A stretch of DNA of 64,000 bases, from the NCBI GenBank assembly GCA_963839365.1, contig CAWIUT010000010.1, positions 248,001 through 312,000 on the forward strand. The letters are read 5' to 3'. The position numbers were made by a program, and so were the translations under genes. The notes beneath the pieces are model-generated. The model had not been told where the DNA came from and did not search any database. It saw nothing but the letters and a program-made list of their open reading frames with translations. Shown piece after piece: positions 36,304 through 43,756 of this stretch; the first letter of the stretch is position 1, and each line of letters opens with the position of its first letter. The DNA is from DASSKA01 sp963839365. GTDB lineage: Bacteria > Actinomycetota > Actinomycetes > Propionibacteriales > Nocardioidaceae.

Positions 36304-37263
36304 GTGTGGACAACGCAGTCAAGCGCCCCGGACCGGCCCGAGCGGACGGTGGGCCCGGAACGGCCCGCCGAGCCGGCCGTCCCGGCGACCCGCGGGGTGA
36401 CCGAGCAGGGAACGCATGAGACGGGTCCCGAGACGACCCTGGCCCCGCGCCTGGGCGCGCTGGAGGCGGACCTGCGCGGCCGCGGGTCGGTGCTCGTGGC
36501 GTTCAGCGGCGGGGCCGACAGCGCGCTGCTGCTCGCGGCAGCGGTCCGGGTGCTCGGCGCGGAACGCGTCGGGGCCGGCACGGCGTACTCCGACTCCCTG
36601 CCGCGCAGCGAGCGGGGCCCTGCGCTGGAGCTCGCCCGTGATCTCGGCGTGCGGGTGTTCACCCCGCGGACCCGGGAGATGGAGCGGGAGGGCTACCGCG
36701 CCAACTCGGGGCAGCGCTGCTACTTCTGCAAGGCCGAGCTGCTGGAGGTGCTCGGGCCGCTGGCCCGCGAGCACGGGTTCGCGCACGTGGCCACCGGCAC
36801 CAACGCCGACGACGCGGTGGCCGGGTTCCGGCCCGGGATCCGGGCGGCCGACGAGCGCGGCGCGATCACCCCGCTGCGCGACGCCGGGCTGACCAAGGAG
36901 CAGGTGCGGCTGGCCTCCCGGCAGTGGGGGCTGCCCACCTGGGACAAGCCGGCCGCGGCGTGCCTGTCCTCGCGCATCGCCTACGGCATCTCGGTGAGCC
37001 CGGCCCGGCTGGCCCGGGTGGAGCGCGCCGAGGTGGCGGCCCGGGCCACGCTGGCGGACGCCGGGGTGCCGGTCCGCAACCTGCGGGTGCGCGACCTCGG
37101 CGACCGGGCCCGCATCGAGGTGGACCGGGACCAGGTGCCGGCGGCCGGTGCGACCGAGGTGGTGGCCGCCGTCCGGGATGCCGGGTTCGCCGAGGTGGAG
37201 CTGGACCCGAAGGGGTTCCGCTCCGGATCCATGAACGAGCTGCTGGTGCGGCCGGGCAGCTGA
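36304..37263 (+). CDS. larE: LarE family ATP-dependent sulfur transferase
   Basis: About 319 residues. After a 55-residue Pro/Glu-rich leader the PP-loop pyrophosphatase motif VAFSGGADSALLLAAA appears, followed by YSDSLPRSERGPALELA, a Cys pair in QRCYFCKAELL, GTNADDAVAGFRPG, and the conserved KPAAACLSSRIAYG. LarE proteins adenylate and thiolate the pincer cofactor of lactate racemase-type enzymes. The three conserved cysteines suggest the form that carries a [4Fe-4S] cluster, not a single sacrificial Cys (inferred from family knowledge). No larB or larC lies in the window. GTG 36304 matches a leaderless promoter; GTG 36397 would also keep the domain. Confidence 0.86.
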   Translation: MWTTQSSAPDRPERTVGPERPAEPAVPATRGVTEQGTHETGPETTLAPRLGALEADLRGRGSVLVAFSGGADSALLLAAAVRVLGAERVGAGTAYSDSLPRSERGPALELARDLGVRVFTPRTREMEREGYRANSGQRCYFCKAELLEVLGPLAREHGFAHVATGTNADDAVAGFRPGIRAADERGAITPLRDAGLTKEQVRLASRQWGLPTWDKPAAACLSSRIAYGISVSPARLARVERAEVAARATLADAGVPVRNLRVRDLGDRARIEVDRDQVPAAGATEVVAAVRDAGFAEVELDPKGFRSGSMNELLVRPGS

Positions 37264-37366
37264 GACAACGCCCTCGTCTGAACCGCCCCGGCGCCATATC
37301 CTTGCCTGCGGCGGCCCCTGCCGGGCGCGCCCCCCGAGAAGCTGGATGAGTAGAAGAGGTCGGCTG

Positions 37367-37750
37367 GTGCCTACAGGCAAGGTCAAGTGGTACGACGCGG
37401 AGAAGGGCTTCGGCTTCCTGTCCCAGGACAGTGGGGGCGATGTCTACGTGCGCGCCTCCGCGCTGCCCGCCGGAGTGGCGGCCTTGAAGGCGGGGACCCG
37501 GGTGGAGTTCGGGGTCGCCCAGGGCCGCAAGGGCGACCAGGCGCTGCAGGTGCGGCTGCTGGAGCCGGTCGCGTCGGTGTCGAAGGGCCTGCGCAAGAAG
37601 CCGGCCGACATGGTGAACATCATCGAGGACCTCTACCGGTTGCTGGAGCGGATCGAGAAGGGCTACCGCAACGGTCGGCACCCGGAGCCGAAGACCGCCA
37701 AGACCACCGCGCAGCTGCTCAGAGCACTCGCGGACGAGCTCGAGCTGTAG
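37367..37750 (+). CDS. cold-shock domain protein with C-terminal helical extension
   Basis: A 127-residue protein. Residues 1-67 are a cold-shock domain with RNP1-like KGFGFLSQD and RNP2-like DVYVRASAL, binding single-stranded nucleic acid. A charged C-terminal extension of about 60 residues follows (ADMVNIIEDLYRLLERIEKG, TTAQLLRALADELEL). GTG 37367 is preceded by AGAGG at good spacing and fits the usual TGKVKWYDAEKGFG start; GTG/ATG 37346 would add seven residues. Its last 32 bp overlap the 3' end of the convergent MFS gene. Confidence 0.9.
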   Translation: MPTGKVKWYDAEKGFGFLSQDSGGDVYVRASALPAGVAALKAGTRVEFGVAQGRKGDQALQVRLLEPVASVSKGLRKKPADMVNIIEDLYRLLERIEKGYRNGRHPEPKTAKTTAQLLRALADELEL

Positions 37751-39098
37751 CCGTCACCCACACCGCCGCGACCACCAGCACCGCGGCCGCCACGCCCAGG
37801 CCGAGCCGCGGGATCAGCGGCAGGGCGATGCCGACGAACCCGCCGATCACCCAGGACAGCTGAAGCAGCGTCTCCGAGCGCGCGAACGCGCTGGTGCGGG
37901 TGCGCTCGGGGACGTCAGCCTGGATGGTGGCGTCGAGGGCGACCTTGCCCAGCAACTGGGTCAGCCCGGCGACCAGGCCGAGCAGCGCCACCGTCGGCAG
38001 CCCGTAGAACACCGCGGCCAGCACGCTCATCGCCACGTCGAGCAGCAGCACCGCCACCACGGTGACCCGGGGCTGCACCTGCTTGAGCAGCGAGCCCAGC
38101 GCGATCCCGACCGTGCTGCCCAGCCCGGCCGCGCCGATCACCACGCCGAGCAGCAGCGCGGGCCGGGTCTCCCAGCCCGGGAACGGCTTGTCCCGCAGCA
38201 GGAAGGCCATATACATGGTCAGGAACCCCGACAACCAGCGCAGCGCGGAGTTGCTGCGCAGCGCGAGGACGACGGAGCGGGGGACCCGGCCGCGGACCAG
38301 CCGGCCCGTCACGTTCCGCAGCCGGCTGCGGCGCCGGGGCGGCTCGACGGCGTCCGGGCCCATCCCGATCGCGAGCTGCTCCTCACCCTTGGAGCTGTCC
38401 ACCCGGGCCGGCAGCAGCACCGCCAGGATGGTGGCGCCCACGAACAGCAGGAACGCGTAGCGCAGCGCCCACTGCGCCCCGAAGTGGGCGGCCAGCACCG
38501 CGATCGGCGCGGACACCGCGCCACCGACCGTGCCGGCCAGGGAGATGCGGGAGTTCGCGCGCACCAGGGTCAGCCCCTCCGGCAGGAGCCGGGGCACGGC
38601 CGCCGCGCGGGTCACGCCGTACGCCTTGGAGGCGACCAGCACCCCGAGGGCGGCCGGGAACAGCGCCAGCGAGCCGGAGGCCACCGCCCCGGCGAGCACC
38701 CAGCACAAGAACGCCCGCAGGGCCATGGTGGCCCCGATGGCCCAGCGCCGGCCGTGCCGGAACCGGTCCAGGAAGGGGCCGACCAGCGGCGCCACGATCG
38801 CGAACGGCAGCATCGTCAACCCGAGGAACAGCGCCACCTGGCCGCGGGCCTGGGCGGTGGGCACCTGGAAGAACAGGGTGCCGGCCAGCGAGATGGCCAC
38901 CGCCGCGTCGGCGGCGGACTGGCACGCGTTCAGCTCGATCAGGTGGTACAGGCCGCTGTCGCCGGCCCCCTCGGCGTGGCTGGCGCGCCGGGCCTGGCGG
39001 AACGTGAACCCGGCGGCCCGGCCGGTGGCCACCCCCACCGAGCGGGCGCCGCGCGCCGACGCCTGAGCTGCCTGGCGCGCGGCCGACCCGATCGTCAT
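37719..39098 (-). CDS. MFS transporter of the DUF3027 neighbourhood
   Basis: About 459 residues and 12 predicted membrane helices, beginning with a 50-residue soluble leader (TIGSAARQAAQASARGARSV, FRQARRASHAEGAGDSGLYH). The core includes GTLFFQVPTAQARGQVALFL, PFAIVAPLVGPFLDRFRHGR and a central charged loop. It belongs to the MFS branch that in actinobacteria sits between a cold-shock gene and DUF3027, as here. Substrate unknown. Three in-frame ATGs are possible (39122, 39107, 39098); 39098 is chosen to clear the divergent DUF3027 promoter. The 3' end overlaps the cold-shock gene on the other strand. Confidence 0.88.
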   Translation of the reverse strand: MTIGSAARQAAQASARGARSVGVATGRAAGFTFRQARRASHAEGAGDSGLYHLIELNACQSAADAAVAISLAGTLFFQVPTAQARGQVALFLGLTMLPFAIVAPLVGPFLDRFRHGRRWAIGATMALRAFLCWVLAGAVASGSLALFPAALGVLVASKAYGVTRAAAVPRLLPEGLTLVRANSRISLAGTVGGAVSAPIAVLAAHFGAQWALRYAFLLFVGATILAVLLPARVDSSKGEEQLAIGMGPDAVEPPRRRSRLRNVTGRLVRGRVPRSVVLALRSNSALRWLSGFLTMYMAFLLRDKPFPGWETRPALLLGVVIGAAGLGSTVGIALGSLLKQVQPRVTVVAVLLLDVAMSVLAAVFYGLPTVALLGLVAGLTQLLGKVALDATIQADVPERTRTSAFARSETLLQLSWVIGGFVGIALPLIPRLGLGVAAAVLVVAAVWVTATARARPRVL

Positions 39099-39172
39099 GG
39101 GCTCCATCTTGCCCGCCCCCACCCCTCCCGATGAGACAGACCGGGGGGTGGTGGGGAAGAATCGTGCGTGTG

Positions 39173-39940
39173 ATGACCGCAGCCCGTGTCCCGAAGACGG
39201 ACGCCGTCGCCGTCGCCGCGGTGGAGCAGGCCCACTCGGCGCTGAGCGAGGCAGTCGCCGCCGCCGACGTCGGTGAGCACCTCGGCCACCTCGTCGAGGA
39301 CAACCGGGTCGTCACCCACTTCTTCGCCTGCACCCGGCCCGGCTACCGCGGCTGGCGCTGGTCGGTGACCGTCGTGCGCGCCGCGCGGGCCAAGTCGGTG
39401 ACGGTCGACGAGGTGGTGCTGCTGCCCGGCGACAACTCCGTCACCGCGCCGCCGTGGGTGCCGTGGAAGGAGCGGGTCCAGCCCGGCGACCTCGGCCCCG
39501 GCGACCTGCTGCCCACCGAGGAGGGCGACGCGCGGCTGGTGCCCGGCTACACCGCCGGCGACGAGATCGTCGACGAGGACTCGGTGCGGCCGGTCATCGA
39601 CGAGCTGGCGCTGGGCCGCCGCCGGGTGCTGTCGCTGGAGGGCCGCGACCTGGCCGCGCAGCGCTGGTACGACGGCAGTCACGGCCCGGACGCGCCGATC
39701 GTGGAGTCGGCCCCGGGGCGCTGCGTGACCTGCGGCTTCCTGATGCGGCTGTCCGGCCCGCTGTCGCGGATGTTCGGGGTGTGCGCGAACGCCTACGCCA
39801 ACGACGACGGCCGGGTGGTCTCCTTCGACCATGGCTGTGGCGCCCACTCGGAGGCGAAGCTGTCCAAGAAGAACCTGCCCCAGCCGCTCCCGGAGCCGGT
39901 GCTGGACACCCTGTCCTGGGACGACCTCGAGCAGTTCTAG
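39173..39940 (+). CDS. DUF3027 domain protein
   Basis: A 255-residue cytosolic protein of DUF3027, a family restricted to actinobacteria. Seen are HLVEDNRVVTHFFACTRPGY, PWVPWKERVQPGDLGPGDLL, and a C-terminal zinc-ribbon-like set CVTCGFL, VCANAYAN and HGCGAHSEAK. The cysteine pattern suggests bound zinc and possibly nucleic-acid contact; no function is established. ATG 39173 directly follows GTG 39170 and there is no clear ribosome binding site, so the mRNA may be leaderless. The 3' end overlaps the convergent DUF2530 gene by 4 nt. Confidence 0.88.
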   Translation: MTAARVPKTDAVAVAAVEQAHSALSEAVAAADVGEHLGHLVEDNRVVTHFFACTRPGYRGWRWSVTVVRAARAKSVTVDEVVLLPGDNSVTAPPWVPWKERVQPGDLGPGDLLPTEEGDARLVPGYTAGDEIVDEDSVRPVIDELALGRRRVLSLEGRDLAAQRWYDGSHGPDAPIVESAPGRCVTCGFLMRLSGPLSRMFGVCANAYANDDGRVVSFDHGCGAHSEAKLSKKNLPQPLPEPVLDTLSWDDLEQF

Positions 39941-40257
39941 CGCGCGCCCGGGTCGGTTGCGCGTCGGGCTGACGCTGCTGCGGCGCGCCTGCGGCGCCGT
40001 CGGCGCAGGCAGTAGTCCCAGCCGATGATGCCGAGCCCGAAGCCGGCCAGGCAGGTCCACAGCCACCACAGGTGGTGGCTGGCGTGCAGCCGGCCGTAGA
40101 AGGGCAGCAGCAGCAAGAACGCAAGCAGCCACAGCCCGGTGCCGACCGCCACGGTGCGCACGCCGTCGACGTCGAGCGGCTCCACGGGGGCGACCAGGTA
40201 GGTCTTGCGGCCGATCTCACGGGTCTGCGGCCGCTGCGGGTCGACGGGATGCTCCAC
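39937..40257 (-). CDS. DUF2530 two-helix membrane protein
   Basis: A 106-residue protein matching DUF2530. A soluble start (EHPVDPQRPQTREIGRKTYL, PVEPLDVDGVRTVAVGT) is followed by two membrane helices (LWLLAFLLLLPFYG and WWLWTCLAGFGLGIIGWDYC) and a strongly basic tail RRRRRRR that should stay in the cytosol. The family is actinobacterial, usually beside DUF3027, and has no known function. Confidence 0.86.
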   Translation of the reverse strand: MEHPVDPQRPQTREIGRKTYLVAPVEPLDVDGVRTVAVGTGLWLLAFLLLLPFYGRLHASHHLWWLWTCLAGFGLGIIGWDYCLRRRRRRRAAAASARRATDPGAR

Positions 40258-40302
40258 GCCCTTGAATCTATACGCCGGATCCCTCCGCCGCCCGGCGTCG
40301 GG

Positions 40303-40782
40303 TCAGGAGAGCTCCTCGCGCCGCTGCTTCCAGCGGTCGACCATCCTCAGGGTCTCCTCCCGGCTGAACCGGAAGAACTCCTTGGTCTCCATCAGCCGCC
40401 GGCCACCACGGTGCCGGGAGCCGATCAGCTCGCCCGCAGCGTCCACCGCGTCCTCCCACGTGCGCATCATCTCCACCCGGGCCAGCGTGATCGCGCTCCA
40501 CACGTCCTCGTCGTGGATCCGGTACAGGTCGGTGCGGGTGCCGGGCTCGCGCTCCTTGAACAGCAGCCGCGTCGCGACCAGGTAGCGCACCGCCCCGGAG
40601 ATGGCCGCGGGTGAGACGCGCAGCGCCTCGGCCAGCTGCCCCGCGGAGTAGTGGTCGTCGTCGTCGGCCAGCGCATAGCTGAACACCCGTGCCGCCATCC
40701 TGGGCATGCCCGCGTCGGCGAGCACCCCGGCCAGCTGCTCGACGGCGTGCAGCAGCCGTTCGTGGTCGTCGCGCCGCGTCAT
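40303..40782 (-). CDS. MarR/GbsR-like winged-helix regulator
   Basis: A 159-residue regulator with a central winged helix (AARVFSYALADDDDHYSAGQ, LAEALRVSPAAISGAVRYLV, wing KEREPGTRTDLYRI) and a long C-terminal dimerisation helix pair. The layout fits GbsR/MarR-type regulators that control exporters or osmoprotection genes. It is divergent from a second MarR gene and its exporter across a 222-bp gap, so it could act on that promoter. It starts at ATG 40782 with a GGAGG-like GAACGGAGGCGCC upstream. Confidence 0.87.
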   Translation of the reverse strand: MTRRDDHERLLHAVEQLAGVLADAGMPRMAARVFSYALADDDDHYSAGQLAEALRVSPAAISGAVRYLVATRLLFKEREPGTRTDLYRIHDEDVWSAITLARVEMMRTWEDAVDAAGELIGSRHRGGRRLMETKEFFRFSREETLRMVDRWKQRREELS

Positions 40783-40984
40783 GGCGCCTCCGTTCCTCCC
40801 CGAGATTCCCTACCGGGGCCAAACCTGTCACGAAAACCCCTGGATTCCCATGTGGGTCCCGGCGCCGGGCCTCGGCGTGATCCAGACCACCGGGCCGCAT
40901 GGCTCGGCGCCGGGTCGGGCATGGTCCCGGAAGCGGTGCTCGAGCCATCCCCGGCCCGGGTGGCTGCATGGACAAAACGGAATA

Positions 40985-41012
40985 CTTAGCAAGGGTAATG
41001 AGTTATGCTAAG
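40985..41012. promoter_or_regulatory. 7-bp inverted repeat at marR start, likely operator
   Basis: CTTAGCA (40985-40991) and TGCTAAG (41006-41012) form a perfect inverted repeat with a 14-nt AT-rich spacer in otherwise GC-rich DNA. It overlaps the first possible ATG (41005) of the MarR gene and a TATGCT box (41004-41009). A MarR dimer bound here would block its own promoter. This supports use of ATG 41017 or 41020 as the real start. Autoregulation is inferred. Confidence 0.6.
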
Positions 41013-41463
41013 CATCATGATGTCCGTGCAGCAGCTGGTCCGCTCCGACGCCGGCCTCGCCTCCGCACTGCGGATCTCCGTGGCCCGGCTGAACCGGCGG
41101 TTGCGCAGCGAGCGTGACCCGGACAACGAGCTGAGCCTCGGCCAGCTGTCTGTGCTCGGTGCGCTGTTCCGCAACGGGGCATGCTCGATCGGCGAGCTGG
41201 CTGCCCACGAGCGAGTGCAGCCGCCGTCGATGACCCGGACGGTCAACTGCCTCGAGGAGGAGGGGTACGTCGAACGGCGGCCCCACGCGACCGACCGCAG
41301 GCAGGTGGTCGTCGCCCTGGCCGACAAGGGTGCGCTCACCCTGGCGGCCGACCGGAAACGACGCGACGCCTGGCTCGTGCACAAGATGCGCGCCCTGACC
41401 CCAGAAGAACGCACCGTGCTGCGGCAAGCGGCACCGATCCTCGAAAGGCTGGCCAACGCTTGA
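41005..41463 (+). CDS. MarR family transcriptional regulator
   Basis: A regulator of up to 152 residues. The winged helix is clear: ELSLGQLSVLGALFRNGACS, IGELAAHERVQPPSMTRTVN, wing EEEGYVERRPHATDRRQVVV, then a C-terminal helix ending APILERLANA. In-frame ATGs lie at 41005, 41017 and 41020; the later two avoid the operator-like repeat. The stop overlaps the TTG start of the MFS exporter (TTGA), so it is a regulator-exporter operon as is common for MarR drug-efflux pairs. The inducer is unknown. Confidence 0.9.
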   Translation: MLSIMMSVQQLVRSDAGLASALRISVARLNRRLRSERDPDNELSLGQLSVLGALFRNGACSIGELAAHERVQPPSMTRTVNCLEEEGYVERRPHATDRRQVVVALADKGALTLAADRKRRDAWLVHKMRALTPEERTVLRQAAPILERLANA

Positions 41464-42857
41464 GCCCTACGTTCCGGGCACTCTCGAACCACAACTACCG
41501 GCTGTACGCAGCCGGTGGTGTCGTGTCGAACGTCGGAACCTGGATGCAGCGCATCGCCCAGGACTGGCTGGTCCTGCAGCTGACCGGCATGCACCAGCAC
41601 CACTCGGGCACCTCGCTCGGCATCACGACCGGTCTCCAGTTCCTGCCGATCCTGCTGCTGTCTCCCTACGCCGGGCTCGTCGCGGACCGGTTCTCCAAGC
41701 GCCGGTTGCTGCAGCTGACCCAGCTGATGATGGCGGTTCCCGCCGTCGCTCTCGGTGTGCTGGCCCTCACCGGGGCCGCTCAGGTGTGGCAGGTGTACGT
41801 CATCGCGTTCGTGTTCGGCATCGGCCGTGCATTCGACGTACCCGCCCGGCAGGCGTTCGTCAGCGAGATGGTCGACCCCGATGACATCACCAACGCCGTC
41901 GGCCTCAACTCGGCCTCCTTCAACATGGCCCGGATCGTCGGGCCGGCGCTCGCCGGCGGCCTGATCGCGATGCTCGGCAGCGACGTGGCTGCGACCGGCT
42001 GGGTGATCCTGCTCAACGCGGTCAGCTACAGCGCGGTGATCTACGCACTGCAGCGGATGCGCCCCGAGGAGCTCAACATCCCGGAGCCGGCGGCCCGCAA
42101 GCGCGGCATGGTGCGCGCCGGCGTCGCCTACGTGCGCGGGCGCACCGACCTGATGCTGATGCTGACCATCGTCTTCTTCGCGGGCACCTTCGGCTTCAAC
42201 TTCCAGATGACCTCGGCGCTGATGGCCACCGGCGTCTACCACAAGGGCGCGGGGGAGTACGGCCTGCTGGGCACCACCATGGCGATCGGCTCGCTGTCGG
42301 GTGCGCTGCTGGCCGCCCGGCGGCGCGGCATGCCCCGTCACCGGCTGGTGATCGGCGCGGCCGTCGCGTTCGGTCTCACCGAGGTGCTGGCCGGCCTGAT
42401 GCCCTCCTACCTGGAGTTCGCGGTCGTCACGCCGCTGATCGGGCTGACCGCGCTCACCCTGTCCACGGCCGCAAACGCGACCGTGCAGCTGTCGGTGTCA
42501 CCGATGATGCGCGGCCGGGTGATGGCGCTGTACATGACGATCTTCATGGGTGGCACCCCGCTGGGCGCGCCCGTCATCGGCTGGGTCGGCCAGACCTTCG
42601 GGGCCCGCTGGACGCTGATCGGCGGCGGCGCGGCCACGGTGGCCGGCACGCTGCTCGCGGTGGCGGTGTTCAGCTGGTCGAAGGGACTGTTCGGTCTCCC
42701 GGCGCACGCCCCCCACGCCCCCCACGCCCCCGTCACCGCGGCGGGCCAGCCGGACCACGACCCAGAGTCGGAGCACGACCCAGAGCCGGACCATGACCCG
42801 GACCATGACCCGCAGGACTGCCCGGACCGCCCGCACCGGGCGGGCTCCGCGGCCTGA
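41460..42857 (+). CDS. MFS exporter (MFS_3 type) with His/Asp-rich tail
   Basis: A 465-residue exporter. The start is TTG 41460 (SPTFRALSNHNYRLYAAGGV), overlapping the marR stop. Motifs: GTWMQRIAQDWLVLQLTG, LLLSPYAGLVADRFSKRR (loop A motif), FVFGIGRAFDVPARQAFVSE, and NAVGLNSASFNMARIVGPAL. This is the MFS_3/EntS-like branch that exports siderophores or drugs. The last 45 residues are soluble and odd: three 9-bp CACGCCCCC repeats give HAPHAPHAP, followed by repeated HDPE-type units. The tail could bind metal or be neutral repeat expansion. Confidence 0.9.
   Translation: MSPTFRALSNHNYRLYAAGGVVSNVGTWMQRIAQDWLVLQLTGMHQHHSGTSLGITTGLQFLPILLLSPYAGLVADRFSKRRLLQLTQLMMAVPAVALGVLALTGAAQVWQVYVIAFVFGIGRAFDVPARQAFVSEMVDPDDITNAVGLNSASFNMARIVGPALAGGLIAMLGSDVAATGWVILLNAVSYSAVIYALQRMRPEELNIPEPAARKRGMVRAGVAYVRGRTDLMLMLTIVFFAGTFGFNFQMTSALMATGVYHKGAGEYGLLGTTMAIGSLSGALLAARRRGMPRHRLVIGAAVAFGLTEVLAGLMPSYLEFAVVTPLIGLTALTLSTAANATVQLSVSPMMRGRVMALYMTIFMGGTPLGAPVIGWVGQTFGARWTLIGGGAATVAGTLLAVAVFSWSKGLFGLPAHAPHAPHAPVTAAGQPDHDPESEHDPEPDHDPDHDPQDCPDRPHRAGSAA
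42705..42800 (+). repeat. short tandem repeats coding the MFS tail
   Basis: Three copies of CACGCCCCC (42705-42731) are followed by degenerate CCGGACCATGACC-type units to about 42810. They code for HAP and HDPE/DHDP repeats at the C-terminus of the exporter. The unit length of 9 keeps the frame, so copy number can change without breaking the protein. Confidence 0.7.
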
Positions 42858-42925
42858 CCCGGGCACGCCCGTGCCGCGGGGCACCGAGAGGTCGGCGACC
42901 GGTGCCCCGCGGGCGGGCCGGCCTG

Positions 42926-43534
42926 TCAGGGCCGGGAGGCGAACCAGGGCTGCGGCAGGTCGAGGAAGACGACCTCGTTCATCGAGGCGGCCATGTCGGT
43001 GGCGACCTCTTGCGGCATCTGCTGCTGCTCGCCGCGGCGGGCCGCCTCCTCCTCGGTGAACGCGATGGTCTGCACGAACGTCCCGTCGCCGGCCAGCGCC
43101 AGCGTGCCGCCGATGATCTCCGGCCGCATCTCGCGCAGCTGCTGGTCGTAGCGGGCCATCCCCTTCAGGCGGTCCTTGTCCACGACCTTGCCGCGTATCA
43201 CCTGGACGAACTTCGCCGAGTCCGAGCCGCCCTCCAGCATCAGCGTGACGTCGTTGCAGTCCTTGAACTCCAGCGACCCGATGAAGCACTTCTGGAGCTC
43301 GCTGAACCACTGGTCCTGCTCGGTCTTGGCGGCGTTCTGCTCGGCGGCCTCGCGGGACTCGAACCGCACCACCGCACAGAACGTGTCGGTGCTGTCCGCG
43401 AACCCGTACGTGCTGCCCAGCCAGCCCGGGGCCGTCGGCCCCAGCTCGGCCGTCCACCGGTCCAGCAGCCGACGCAGGTCGTCGGGACGCTGGCACTTTC
43501 CTTGGATGTACTGAATGAACACGGGGATCTCCAT
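42926..43534 (-). CDS. hypothetical protein with two ferredoxin-like repeats
   Basis: A 202-residue protein starting MEIPVFIQYIQGK. It looks like an internal duplication: half one opens VFIQYIQGKCQRPDDLRRLL, half two KFVQVIRGKVVDKDRLKGMA, and each ends in a Glu-rich helix and a short strand. The pattern suggests two dimeric alpha-beta barrel (ABM-like) units fused head to tail. Such folds occur in monooxygenases and stress proteins; no catalytic residue can be named. ATG 43534 is chosen because the repeat starts there; ATG 43564 would add ten residues. Confidence 0.7.
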   Translation of the reverse strand: MEIPVFIQYIQGKCQRPDDLRRLLDRWTAELGPTAPGWLGSTYGFADSTDTFCAVVRFESREAAEQNAAKTEQDQWFSELQKCFIGSLEFKDCNDVTLMLEGGSDSAKFVQVIRGKVVDKDRLKGMARYDQQLREMRPEIIGGTLALAGDGTFVQTIAFTEEEAARRGEQQQMPQEVATDMAASMNEVVFLDLPQPWFASRP

Positions 43535-43651
43535 CCGTCGGGCAGCCCCCGTGAGCCGCTGCATCGGCCCCGAGCGGCCGCTTCAGCCGACGCTAGGCGG
43601 ACCCCGCCACCGGGGGCCATAGCAACATCGGACCAGTCAACGGCGGGTCGA

Positions 43652-43657
43652 TAAACT
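43652..43657 (+). promoter_or_regulatory. -10 box for leaderless small-protein/methyltransferase operon
   Basis: TAAACT lies 7 nt before GTG 43665. The surrounding GGCGGGTCGATA string is shared with the pdxH promoter (50178-50188), where TAGATT lies 6 nt before the ATG. Both would give leaderless transcripts. No ribosome binding site is present at either gene. Confidence 0.5.
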
Positions 43658-43664
43658 CGAAGCT

Positions 43665-43754
43665 GTGAACCCCCGATACCGGCGCCTGGTGATCCCGGGC
43701 GCCCTCGTCGCGCTGCTCGTGATCGTGGTGATCGCAGCCATGGTGCGGGGCTAG
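43665..43754 (+). CDS. 29-residue single-helix membrane peptide
   Basis: A 29-codon ORF reading VNPRYRRLVIPGALVALLVI then VVIAAMVRG. A basic N-terminus (RYRR) is followed by one strong membrane helix, so an N-in membrane peptide is predicted. A -10 box 7 nt upstream supports leaderless expression from GTG 43665. Its stop is 2 nt before the start of the methyltransferase gene, so the two would be co-expressed. It is shorter than usual gene-finder limits. I do not know a named family. Confidence 0.6.
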   Translation: MNPRYRRLVIPGALVALLVIVVIAAMVRG

Positions 43755-43756
43755 CA

